Assembly: GCF_033118175.1 (NCBI RefSeq)
Contig: NC_083698.1
Coordinates: forward strand, 46,727,501 to 46,791,500
Source: Dama dama
Lineage: Eukaryota > Chordata > Mammalia > Artiodactyla > Cervidae
Length of the DNA: 64,000 nt
Direction: 5' to 3'
Shown here piece by piece: positions 1 to 10,140 of this stretch. The stretch's first letter is position 1, and each line of letters opens with the position of its first letter. The notes beneath the pieces were generated by a model, which was not told the DNA's origin, searched no databases, and was given only the letters and a program-made list of their open reading frames with translations. The translations under genes were made by a program, and so were the position numbers.

Positions 1-330
1 GAAAACCCAGCAAAGTTATGAGAGATCGCCAGGGTCCCCCCGGTGAGCATCCCGGGGATGGTGGCTCCTTGCTCCATCACCCATTTTCCCCTCCTCCACT
101 TTCTTCAGACTCCTTACACCAAGTATATAGAAGCTTAAAATAGTTGCTTTCAAGGATCTTTTTAGCACTCCCGATTCTGCTCATATACTCTCTATAAAGT
201 GTGTTCTCGAAATGTTCACTATTTAGATTTTTTTTTAATCAAGCAGAGAAATACAAATCATTTGGGTGATCTAAAAGCCATAGGATGCAATATTTTTTTG
301 TTGCTGTTGTTCAATAAAGAATATGTTTAG

Positions 331-530
331 GGCTTTCCAGTTGGCACAGAGGTGAAGAATCTGTCTGCCAATGTAGGAGATGTGGGTTTGTCTGGGTCAG
401 GAAGATCCCCTAGAGGAAGAAATGGCAACCCCCTCCAGTATTCTGGCCTGGAGAATCCCAAACACAGAGGAATATGGTGTGCTACAGTCCATGGGGTGGC
501 AAAGAACTAGGTATTAGACTGAGCACACAG
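331..530 (+). mobile_element. Bov-tA SINE, diverged
   Basis: A tRNA-like head (ggctttccagttggcacag, gaatctgtctgcc) is followed by a BovA body with ggcaaccccctccagtattc and ctacagtccatgggg. Several mismatches to the common copies in this window indicate an older insertion in the LAMB4 3'-side intron. Confidence 0.85.
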
Positions 531-1496
531 CACACACAAAAAATATGTTTACTGACTCAGACTGGTAAATCTGAAGGTTTTACATCACATGCTTGGGAGT
601 ATGGTAGTACTGGATTCTCCAGATTAGATGCTAGAGCTGGTCCAGCCAGCCTCACCTTCTCTAGGGCAGAACTGCTGGAAGCGGGGCTAAATGTCATTTT
701 CCTCCCAACACGCGTTCACCCAGATCATCAGAAGGAAAGGTTTAAAGGGATCTGTGTATCTTTGTGATAAATATCTATGCTACTTGCCTGGTTGGGTTTT
801 TCCCTGTAAACAGCATAAGCCTGGGCCACATTTTGCCGGGTCGTGTCCACTGTGTCACTCATGGATGGGGCTTTAAGAGCTCATCTAATAACCTCTTTGT
901 CAAATCCTGTTTTTCCCACATTTGGGAAAAGAAACTGAATAACAGCTTTAGAAATGCATCAAAATTCAGAGGCAGAAAACACATGACAAAACCCCCTCCT
1001 ATCTTTTTAAGTCTAAATATTTTATTAAAAAACACAATAGCCTGTCAAAGTCCATCCTGGGCCTCATTTCTCATATCTTATCTGATATATGGGTTTAAGG
1101 TCACATTCACTGAGTGTATATTTATTCAGGAAAACAGTGGGGCTCTCTGTACCAATTCTAGTGGTCACCAGATTGCTGGAGTGACACCATCCCCACTGAT
1201 ATTACCTTCCTATGGCTGTGCCCCTCCTATGGAAAGGGCCACACAACATATAATCTAGTTCTTCAAATTAATGTTAAGTTCTGGTGTGAGGGTTGGAGAA
1301 GCTGGTGTTCTTCTGTGCAGGAGACATGAGGAATATCACATAGTTGGAGCTGGAAGTCACAAGTTCACCCCCTGTGGTGCCAGAAGCCCAACAGAAACCA
1401 GCTAAATGTTCTCCAAAAGAAGGGAAAGCAGAGAGACTGTGTAAGGAGTTTCATATAAGGAAACTAAGTCTATGCTAAGAACTGAGGTCCACCCAC
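531..1496. other. LAMB4 intron, no feature recognised
   Basis: Unique-looking intronic sequence. The open frames here (for example about 764-1258) lack codon structure or family motifs and are taken as chance. Confidence 0.6.
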
Positions 1497-1618
1497 CTTG
1501 GCAAGCACTGTCCAGGAGGCCCGTAGCTGGCCTCCAAGGAACATCCTGGAAGAAGTCCTTGCACCTCTCACAGCTTGGGCCCATCTGTATTGTGCTGACA
1601 GATGCATCGACCATGAAC
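1497..1618 (-). CDS. LAMB4: LAMB4 exon: rest of LE1 (frameshift and stop)
   Basis: Acceptor is gctcacgcatgcag and donor is GCCAAG before gtgggt. The expected frame reads VHGRCICQHNTDGP and then Lys-Leu-stop (TGA at 1570-1568). Moving one base restores SCERCKDFFQDVPWRPATG and then LLDSACQ, the rest of the LE repeat. The exon is 122 nt, while 40 codons plus one base (121 nt) would keep phase. A single extra base near 1574 therefore explains the break. It is not in a homopolymer. Confidence 0.9.
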
Positions 1619-2721
1619 CTGCATGCGTGAGCAACATGAATGGTGTGAACACAGGGCTCATCTTTGAACTTCAAGGACGTTGGAGTTCTTTAAATGGAAA
1701 ATGAAATACCAGCTCAAGGAGGTCTCTCTGGGTCTTAGTTTCCCATGTGTTAGTTACAATACGAACCCTGACTGTCTACTATTACTTGCTTAATTATCTT
1801 TTAAACTTTTTAAATTTTAAGATGCTTAAGTGAACATTTACAAGGAATTCTTTGTTTTTCTGAATTCTGGTATCAGGGAACACATGGTCTGAACGCAGAC
1901 CCTTGGAAAACTGAGGCCAGGATGGAGTGTGTGTATGTGTGTGCATGCGCGTGTGTCTGTGGGGGATGATTTAGGAACATCAGGGAATTAGAAAACCAAA
2001 ACTGCAAAAAGGTGTGGGATTCTCTTGATTTTTCACAAAATGCCCTCCGTGCCCACATTCCCAGGGAAAAGTTCCATTTCTGGTGAAACATATGAGGTGT
2101 CTAAGTGGAAAGAGCTATAGCCTCCAGCCTTGTCCATTATGACCAATAGTTCAAAACTATTTTTAGTTAGATACACTCCCAAGACTGCACAAAATTTAAT
2201 TCTTCTACTGCATTGTTCCTTTAAGATTAGTCCCAGGAGTGGAGAAGATCTGCACTGCTTAGGACAGAGTCATTCATAGCGTGTCGCTCGAGGTGACGGC
2301 TTTTGACAGCATCAGATGTCACTCAAACACTTTGGCACTGAGCCCGGGCTCTCGCATGAATAGACCTTCAATACATTTTTATGAGACAATGTATGTGACA
2401 CAGTTCCTCCCCATCAAATCTCCATTCCCTAAAAAATCAATAAACAAGAGAGACTAAGATGGACCATCTGGAAATCATAAATTACAAATTCTGCCCATTA
2501 GCTCAATGATGCCCAAATGTGGCAGAATTCACAAGAACGTCTGTCCAGAGAACCAAAGGCCCCCAGATGGCCTGATGGGCCAGATTGAATGATACCTGCC
2601 TGGCACAAAGAGGGCTCTAGGCTTGTTGATCCCCACATACAGTCTGACATACACTCAGCACTAAGACAGTGAAGGAAAGATAGGAGAGCAGATCTTGCTC
2701 TTGGGTGAATTTGTAACTCAC
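1619..2721. other. LAMB4 intron with short TG repeat
   Basis: Intron between the last two exons seen. It holds a purine-TG microsatellite at about 1928-1965 and otherwise nothing I can classify. Confidence 0.6.
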
Positions 2722-2936
2722 CATGCTGGGAGGGCTGAAAACATCACCGCGGGTCTTCTGTGCTGAACCACATTCGCTAGCATGGCCATTGCAAAAACAG
2801 CTTCCTCGAACCACCATCTCATACAGAGCATAGTAGTATTTATCAAGGGAATCATTTTGCTTTCTTCCAAGCAAAGTATCCCTGAGAGTATGGAGCCTGG
2901 TAAAGTTTATCCTCAGGTTTGTTAATGTCACAAGGT
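2722..2936 (-). CDS. LAMB4: LAMB4 exon: LN domain end and LE1 start
   Basis: A 215-nt exon with acceptor cctttctctag and consensus donor AGCATG before gtgagt. After two split-codon bases it reads LVTLTNLRINFTRLHTLRD, then DKYYYALYEMVVRGSCFCNG and HASECGSAQK, ending at SPPSM in phase 0. NFT is a glycosylation sequon. The Cys-Phe-Cys-x-Gly-His motif marks the LN/LE1 boundary in beta chains. No internal stop. Confidence 0.95.
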
Positions 2937-3113
2937 CTAGAGAAAGGAAAATAATGAAATTAATAAATCAAAGTGCATTAGGTTGGATGGGTTAAAAGCA
3001 CCCTCCTTGACTGATACTCCCTTACCATCCCATAGACACGCAATGACAAGGAATCCGCCTCACATGAAGTTTTACAAAAGAAGTCGGTGTGAAAAATATA
3101 AAGCAATTCATAC

Positions 3114-3177
3114 CCTGGATGTAAGGGCTGTAAGGGTTTTCTATTTCAAAGCTGGGATCCAACACCTTTAAAACAAC
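3114..3177 (-). CDS. LAMB4: LAMB4 exon: LN domain linker
   Basis: A 64-nt exon with acceptor ttgttttacag and donor ATCCAGG before gtatga. It reads VVLKVLDPSFEIENPYSPYI then Gln, and ends after one base of the next codon. This matches the family segment with consensus L-DP-F-I--PYSP-IQ. It is intact and phase-compatible with both neighbours. Confidence 0.93.
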
Positions 3178-4025
3178 CTGTAAAACAAAGGTAGGTAAAT
3201 TTAGAGTGTTTTACCCGCAATATATAAGTGTTCAATATAGTCTTAAAGAAGATATCCTGACCTTACAAGAAGGCTGAGCCACTATTTCCCACCTGGTGTA
3301 GAATGTAGATCATCATTTGGGTTCTCATTTGAGTAAAAGTACCAAGAATGAAAATGAAGGAAGGTTGTTAAACAGTCATTCTGGCTCTTTATGCACAAGT
3401 GGTCCATGTAGACGGAAGTGCTCATACCACTGGTGGAAAGGACTCCTATGCTTAGTTGGGGTGAAGTGATGGGTTCATAATTCAGCAAGTCCTCATCGAT
3501 GTGGATCTGGCACTGAGGGATTCTGGAGCTGCCTTCTGTCACCATTCCTACTACTCTACCTGATAAGGTAATACCTCCCAAGCCTACTCCTATCCCCTGA
3601 CTTTCTGCCCATCACCAGCTTTGCTCTGAGGAAGTTCTGGGCAGATTCCACCCAGGTGGGGGGCTTGCAGAGCATAGAGGGCTGCCATTAGCCTTTATGG
3701 TTCCTTTGAAAGGACTAGAAAAAGATATTCCTACCTCTGGCATCCTGGCCACAGTGCCCAACTTGCATTTTAGCCCTTGTTTACCTTCAGTAGGGGCACT
3801 CTTGTACAGGATCATTTCCTGTAAGGTATTTGTAATTTACCTGAATATGAGATGAATTCAGGACTCATTTCAATTTAGACACTACCATTCCTAAATAAGC
3901 AGCAGCTCATGTTCTATTTCAGTAGACACTACCTAAACTGTTTGCATCTCAATTAACCACGATAACAACAACAACAACAAAAAGATTTCATTTCCAGGAA
4001 AGAAATTGCAGAAAGGAAATTCTAC

Positions 4026-4214
4026 CTCACCACCAGTGGAGGGTTCAATATCCAAATATTTGGAGTCACAAACAACATCTCCCACTCCCTGGGCCTGGCC
4101 AGATGTGATGTTAGGGAAGGAAGTAGCACAACCTTTGGCAAAATATTTGAACACTCTCCAGGTGTGTCCATAGTCTGTGGAGCGTTCAACTAACATTGCA
4201 GCAGGCCGAAAAGT
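4026..4214 (-). CDS. LAMB4: LAMB4 exon: LN domain, ERS/DIEPS segment
   Basis: A 189-nt, 63-codon exon in phase 0-0, with acceptor ttctcctag and donor GGTGAG before gtagaa. It opens TFRPAAMLVERSTDYGHTW, continues through KYFAKGCATSFPNITSGQ and DVVCDSKY, and ends with DIEPSTGGE. These are diagnostic positions of laminin beta LN domains. FPNIT contains an N-glycosylation sequon. The frame is intact. Confidence 0.95.
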
Positions 4215-4339
4215 CTAGGAGAAAAATCAGTTAAACTTGTCATGCTTTGCAAAAGTAGAATTTATAACCCATTCCAGATTGACAATATTTTTGAATTCCA
4301 TTTTTAGTGCCTTTATTTGTATCTTTTCAAATCTATTCT

Positions 4340-4455
4340 AAGGAATTCTCTGGTGGTTCCACTGCAGAGGGCACAGGTTTGATCCCTGGTCAGGCCACTA
4401 AGATTCCACATGCCAGGCAGCAAGGCCAAGAAAAGGAAAAGAAAAAAAAAAAACC
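4340..4455 (+). mobile_element. CHR-type tRNA SINE fragment
   Basis: It has ttctctggtggttccactg and gtttgatccctggtcaggcc, followed by catgccaggcagcaaggcc and an A-rich tail. This is the Cetartiodactyl tRNA SINE layout without a BovA body. Confidence 0.75.
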
Positions 4456-4629
4456 AAAAACTCTACCATGAACACACCAAAATCTCTATCAAGTGGACGA
4501 CTATTTATGAGCACATGCTTTGTCCCAGAATCAAAGTCCATTTTAAAATTGTTTCTGTATAAATTAATTGAAGAAAAATGGCATGTACTTTTTTAAAAAA
4601 AGCCAATGCAGCTGACATTTTTATAGCAA

Positions 4630-4970
4630 TCTGCATGTGGTTTTCTTCACTTAGAATACTTTTCCTCTGGCAAACTCTTATACATCCTTCAAAATCTACC
4701 ATGAAGTTTACCGTTTCCCCAGAGTTGACTTAGCCATGTCAAATAACCCCCCAGCATTCTAATTGTACATCTATTTCTGCACTTGTCACTCTGCATTGTA
4801 ATTTCAAAATTATATATCTGTTTATACCCATGACTAGACTGTGAGTTCTTTGAAATCAAAGACTACTTCTTAAATTTTTAAAGCTTTTAATTTTATGTTC
4901 ATCTTTTATGACTAAAACCTAGCACCAGGCCTGACAAAATTAGAATTCTGATGAATGATTAAAGAATGAT
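4630..4970 (+). repeat. L2-like LINE 3' end
   Basis: Contains the pattern 'cttagaatacttttcctctg' then 'tacatccttcaaaatctacc', and later 'agactgtgagttctttgaa' and 'agcaccaggcctgac'. These follow the order of the ancient L2 3' end. Strongly diverged. Confidence 0.6.
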
Positions 4971-5406
4971 GATAGCACAGATTTTCTCTGGCATCTAACT
5001 CAGTAAAGAGCCTTTAAATTTTCTTCCTCTTTTGATCACAATTTTTTTTTTTTTTGTATTTCCTTAAATAATTTCCAGTGCCTGTCCTTTTATCCTCCAA
5101 ATTATCTTTCTAGTTCTTGTCATCTCTAGCACCCCAGAGCTTAAAGGTTTTCCTTTTCCTGCATCTTCCAAGACTCTCTCTTGGAAGATAGAATCATCTT
5201 TTCTTTTTTGTTAATCATGTAAGTTATTATTTAATGAGCACTGGTGTTTTTTTGTTTTTCATTCAAGAGCAAAAAGCCCAGATAACAAAGCCCCAGTCTG
5301 GATCTGAACAGCTTTTTGTTCTCTGCAGGGGAGCAAGGAAGTGAAATCTAAGGTATGCGAAGCATTTGGTAAGTAGATAAGGAAGCAGCACTCTACACAT
5401 CTGTAC

Positions 5407-5480
5407 CTTAAAGGTCAGAATAAGGTGACTGAGCTGAAATAAGACCTCTAGGTCCAGTCTGATGCTGACATGATCAAGAC
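5407..5480 (-). CDS. LAMB4: LAMB4 exon: LN domain beta-strand segment
   Basis: A 74-nt exon with a strong pyrimidine tract and acceptor (ttcctttag) and donor AAG before gtacag. It starts with two bases that complete a Gly codon, then reads LDHVSIRLDLEVLFQLSHLI followed by LTFK, and ends in phase 0. This is the family motif where the LN sandwich reads V-x-I-x-L-D-L-E and HLI-TFK. It has no internal disruption. Confidence 0.92.
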
Positions 5481-5959
5481 CTAAAGGAAAATCCAGAAAG
5501 AAGAAAATCAGTGATTTTGAGAGACAACTGTTTACCATGCTAATTCCTCAATTGTTTGTAATGAAACCCTTTGGAATTTTATGGCTGGTGATCAACACTC
5601 TTGCCAAGTCGGTTGGAATGGCTTTCCATGCCATTCGCACTCGGGATAAGGTCTATGTGAGGGTTATACCCGTTTTCCCCTGACTGCGCTCACATTTGTG
5701 TTTCAGTGATAACGCGCACAGCCACAGTGGGGCTGTGTGACATACCACCCAAGGGAGCTCCTGGATGGTCCCTACAGGTAGAAAGTGAGCACTCACTGTG
5801 TTCACCTGGAATCTTGACTTCATATAAGCTAGTAGCCAGCACATGGCAAACACCCACACCCTCTCCTTCCAACAGCTACAAGGAAGCATTTGACCTAGTT
5901 GTATTGCCACTCAGAAAACACACCTTGGATTTTTCTCCTGGGACTGAGGGTCTATGGGC

Positions 5960-6155
5960 TCCTCTGTGGCGACCAATCATGTTCCTGTCCAAAGGATGAC
6001 ACTGAAAAAGCCTCATACTATGCTTGCCCTAAATCATCTTATATACTGATGATGATGATGATTTCCTTACTCCCTTCTCATGGTCTAGAGCCCCCTACAG
6101 GAAATACATTTAAGTATCCAAAGACAATAGAGGGACCATAGCCCGAACATCCAGG
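5960..6155. repeat. Unclassified diverged repeat, copy A
   Basis: About 190 bp resembling 9040-9262, sharing in order gaccaatca, ccaaaggatga/ccaatggatga, catactatgc, cct-aat-atctta, and a terminal acaatagagg. The family is unknown; an old LTR or DNA element is possible. Confidence 0.5.
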
Positions 6156-6289
6156 CCAGGACTTGGCACTGAGACAGCTTGGAGCCATCCAGGTATCAGC
6201 TCCAATCCAGCCATGATGGAAGCTGCTCCTAGAGTGGAACTGTCCAGTGGATTCTAGCAGGCACATTTTAAAAAGTAAAAAGAAACAGG

Positions 6290-6424
6290 AGAAATTATTT
6301 ATATTTATTATATATATATAGTCTATATATCCATAAAATATATTTATCCATATATTATAAATAACATGACACATTATAAATAATATGCACTACAGATAAT
6401 AAATATATATTACAGATAATATAT
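6290..6424. repeat. AT-rich TA microsatellite
   Basis: Irregular (TA)n with repeated tatatat and ataaata units. A second AT block continues at about 6640-6760, on the other side of the SINE. Confidence 0.85.
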
Positions 6425-6642
6425 TGTGTGCTGAGCTCAGTCATGTCAAACTCTTTGCAACCCCACGGACTGTAGCCTGCTAGGTTCCTCTGTCCATGGG
6501 ATTCTCCAGGCAAAAATGCTGGAGTGAGTTGCCATTTTCTACTCCAGAGGATCTTCTCAACTCAAAGATCAAATCCACATCTCTTGCATCTCCTGCATTG
6601 GCAGATGGATTCTTTAACACTGCACCTCCCAGGAAACCCTAG
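6425..6642 (-). mobile_element. Bov-tA SINE inserted in an AT-rich tract
   Basis: The reverse-orientation body starts at tgagctcagtcatgtcaaac, with gggattctccaggcaaaaat, and the tRNA-like head ends at caggaaaccc. The insertion splits the TA-rich tract. Confidence 0.88.
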
Positions 6643-6892
6643 ATAGACAATACATTATCTGTAATTTATTTATATATTTAAATCATATGTATGATACAAA
6701 TATTATATATAATACATTGCCTATATTATATATAAATATATACTATGCCTAATCCAATATATCAAAAATATTCTCATTTCAACATGTAGTCAATATTTTA
6801 AAAATTAGTGATTCTTTATTATACATACTTCTTTCTCCAAATCAAGTCTTAGAAACCCAGGATGTTTTTACACACATAGCACATCTTGGTTT

Positions 6893-8665
6893 GGATTCAG
6901 TTCAGTTCAGTTGCTCAGTCACGTCTGACTCTTTGCAACCCCATGGACTGCAGCACACCAAGCTTCCCTGTCCATCACCAACTCCTGGAGCTTACTCAAA
7001 CTCATGTCCATCGAGTTGGTAATGCCATCCAACCATCTCATCCTCTGTCATCCCCTTCTCCTGCCTTCAATCTTTCCCAGCATCAGGGTCTTTTCCAATG
7101 AGTCAGTTCTTTGCATCAGGTGGCCAAAGTATTGGAGCTTCAGCATCAGTCCTTCCAATGAATATTGAAGACTGATTTCCTTTAGGATGGACTGATTGGA
7201 TCTCCTTGCAGTCCAAGGGACTCTCAAGAGTCTTCTCCAACATCACAGTTCAAAAGCATCAATTCTTCGGTGTTCAGCTTTCTTTATAGTCCAACTCTCA
7301 CATCCATACATGACTACTGGAAAAACCATAGCCTTGCTTCCAAGAAGCAAGCATCTTTTAATTTCGTGGCTGCAGTCACCATCTTCAGTGATTTTGGAGC
7401 CCCCCAAAATAGGCTCTCACTGTTTCCATTGCTTCCTCATCTATTTGCCATGAAGTGATGGGACCAGATGCCATGATCTTAGTGTTCTGAATGTTGAGTT
7501 TTAAGCCAACTTTTCTCTCTCCTCTTTCACTTTTATCAAGAGGCTCTTTAATTCTTCTTTGCTTTCTTCCATAAGGGTGGTGTCATCTGCATATATGAGG
7601 TTATTGTTATTTCTTCTGGCAATCTTGATTCCAGCTTGCGCTCATACAGCCCGGCATTTCACATGATGTACTCTGCATATGGGCTTCCCTCATAGCTCAG
7701 CTGGTAAAGAATCTGCCTGCAATGCAGGAGACCCCGGTTCAATTCCTGGGTTGGGAAGATCTGCGGGAGAAGGGAAAGGCTACCTATTCCAGTATTCTGG
7801 CCTGGAGAAGTCCATGGACTGTGTAGTACATGGGGTTGCAAAGAGTCGGACATGACTGAGTGACTTTCAGTTTCATTCTGCATATAAGTTAAATAAGCAG
7901 GGTGACAATATACAGCCTTGACATACTCCTTTCCCTATTTGAAACCAGTCTGTTGTTCCATATCTGGTTCTAACTGTTGCTTCTTGACCTGCATATAGAT
8001 TTCTCAGGAGGCAGGTCAGGTGGTCTGGGATTTCCATCTCTTGAAGAAATTTCCACAGTTTGTTGTGATCCACACAGTCAAAGGCTTTGGTGTGGTCAAT
8101 AAAGCCGAAGAAGATATTTTTCTGGAACTCTCTTGCTTTTTTGATGATGCAACACATGTTGGCAATTTGATCTCTGGTTCCTCTGTCTTTTCTAAATCCA
8201 GCTTGAACATCTGGAAGTTCTAAGTTCATGTACTGTGGAAGCCTGGCTTGGAGAATTTTAAACATTACATTGCTAGCGTGTAAGATGAGTACAATTGTGC
8301 AGTAGTTTGAACATTCTTTGGCACTGCCTTTCTTTGGGATTGGAATGAAAACTGACCTTTTCCAGTCCTGTGGCCGCTGCTGAGTTTTCCAATTTTGCTG
8401 GCATATTGAATGCAGCACTTTCACAGCATTGTCTTTTAGGATTTGAAATAGCTCAACTGGAATTCCATTACCTCCACTAGCTTTGTTCATAGTGATGCTT
8501 CCTAATGCCCACTTGACTTCGCATTCCAGGATGTCTGACTCTAGGTGAGTAATCACACCATCGGGGTTATCTGGGTCATGAAAATCTTTTTTGTATAGTT
8601 CTTCTGTGTATTCTTGCCACCTCTTAATATTTTCTGCTTCTGTTAGGTGGGTAAGCCATGTTTTA
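6893..8665 (-). mobile_element. BovB (RTE-type) LINE, 5'-truncated 3' half
   Basis: In the minus sense the element ends with the tandem ctgaa tail at 6893-6915. It contains reverse-transcriptase coding sequence: the minus frame 8556-7873 has KASGGNGIPVELFQ and FGFIDHTKAFDCVDHNKLWK, and the frame ends in the SINE insertion. The element is truncated on its 5' side near 8665 and carries frame damage (for example, the F-x-DD catalytic area is not in one frame). It is inserted antisense to nothing, and in the same sense as the LAMB4 transcript, in an intron. Confidence 0.93.
7681..7876 (+). mobile_element. Bov-tA SINE nested in BovB
   Basis: A complete tRNA-like head (gggcttccctcatagctcag) and BovA body ending catgactgagtgactttcag. 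It is flanked by the direct repeat tctgcatat (about 7672-7680 and 7877-7885), a target-site duplication. It is therefore younger than the BovB copy. Confidence 0.93.
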
Positions 8666-9039
8666 CGTGCTCAAGTAGCCATGTGTATAGTCGCAATATT
8701 GGAAAGTCTAGCTCCAGAAAACAATGACTTCACTGTGGTGAATTAGGCCATAGCTTAGTGTTCTGGGGTGAATGGCTTGGGGAAAAGTTTGTTGCTGAGA
8801 GGGCAGCCACATTCCAGGCTCTGTGTCAAAGGCTCCCAGCTCTTTCTGGAAAGGAGATCACCTGTTCCCTCTTGTTCTCAACCAAGCACTCAGTTGAGAA
8901 CACATCTCTGCAGTCAGCTTTGACAGAAGGGCATTTCCTCTTAAGGAGACATGGAATGAATGCTGGGCATGTGGATCAAAGCAGCTGTGAAGCATTCATC
9001 AGTGTGGTAAAAACCACCAACATTGACTAAGCAGAGTCC

Positions 9040-9262
9040 AACGAGAGACCAATCACTAGGATCCAAATTGAACCAGCATTTAATAGACACCAATAATGTC
9101 TGTGTCCAATGGATGATGTAGAAAAATAGCCTTATACTATGCTCACCCTGAATGATCTTACCTATTATGATTATTCCCACACTCCCGTTATGGCCTGGGA
9201 TCCCTTTAGGGAAATATGTTTAGAGTCTGAACACAATAGAGGAATTGTAGTCCAAGGTGCGA
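9040..9262. repeat. Unclassified diverged repeat, copy B
   Basis: Partner of 5960-6155, in the same direction. It shares catacta/ttatactatgct, a cct-aatgatctta block, cccacactccc-ttatggcct and acacaatagaggaattgta. It does not match any family I can name. Confidence 0.5.
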
Positions 9263-10004
9263 GATGCAGGGATGCGGCAAATAGAATCCTTCTCTGGGGG
9301 GATAAGAGCTCCAGACCAGTGTTGAAGAGGGTCCATCATGAGTGAACGAGCTACATTAAACACATAAAGCTGGGGTGGGAGATAGGAAATCCCTGATCAG
9401 GTCCAAATTTACAGTGGCATCTAGGAAACAGGGCCAGTGTGAGGTTTAGGATCACAATGTCATGAACAGGGAAGGGCAAAAACCAGGAAGGAAAGAATTG
9501 CAGTCAGTAGCCAACTACCCTTTCAATTAAATTTTTATATTAAAAATTTTAATTTGCAGAAAGAAACATCCTTTCTCTCTCTGCCTTCATGTGTTGAAGA
9601 AGAAAAAAGCACATGGTATTAACTCTCAGACTTCCCCTGGCATTATTATTTCTGTTTACATCAGTGTGTTTTTTATTAGGCTTAATTTACCAATACTTCA
9701 TAAACTACTCCGATCCCCCTTTTTATTTTCCCAAAGAACAAGAGCATACAGAATTGTTCCCCATGTGAAAAAAGTAAAACATTCTCAGGTATGTGTTTAA
9801 AAAATACTTCTATTTCTCAAGAGGAAAATATTCTTTCTTAAAATGAAAATTGAATTTTGCTTTTATACAGGGTTTTACATTCTCAGTGGATATTATTCCA
9901 TTTCAATATAACTCCTTGTGTGATATTGCCAAAATCATATATAGAGAAAGATACCTTACTAAAAATGTGAAGAAATAAAAGATTGTAAAGAAACTTGGTC
10001 ACAC
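9263..10004. other. LAMB4 intron, nothing recognised
   Basis: AT-rich intron sequence between copy B of the unclassified repeat and the LN exon. No repeat or conserved motif recognised. Confidence 0.5.
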
Positions 10005-10140
10005 CATTTTCAGATTGCCACCACTTCTTTTCTCTCTCTGGTTCAAAACTTGTGATTACATTCTCGATGGTGTGGCTGTTGGGTTGGGTGTGTGGATCAT
10101 ATGGAAATCTGGAATCACAGATGAAGCATTTTTGTTCCCC
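10005..10140 (-). CDS. LAMB4: LAMB4 exon: central LN domain
   Basis: The acceptor is tgttttccag and the donor is AAAATG before gtgtgacc, a somewhat weak consensus. The 136-nt exon starts in phase 0 and ends after one base of a codon. It opens with GEQKCFICDSRFPYDP, contains SHTIENVITSFEPE and closes with KKWWQSENG, the highly conserved Trp-Trp core of laminin beta LN domains. Two cysteines match the family pattern. There is no internal stop. It joins the previous exon as SYLE followed by GEQK and the next as ENG followed by LDHVS. Confidence 0.93.

Noticed and set aside
474..767. Open frame running into Bov-tA SINE sequence
   Set aside because: It begins in the SINE body and has no domain or splice support.
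5653..6141. Overlapping frames of 80-97 codons on both strands
   Set aside because: No laminin or other domain, no splice pairing, and part lies in the unclassified repeat.
7681..7760. tRNA-like sequence with gttcaattcctgg
   Set aside because: This is the tRNA-derived head of a SINE, not a tRNA gene; the same applies to every Bov-tA and CHR copy here.
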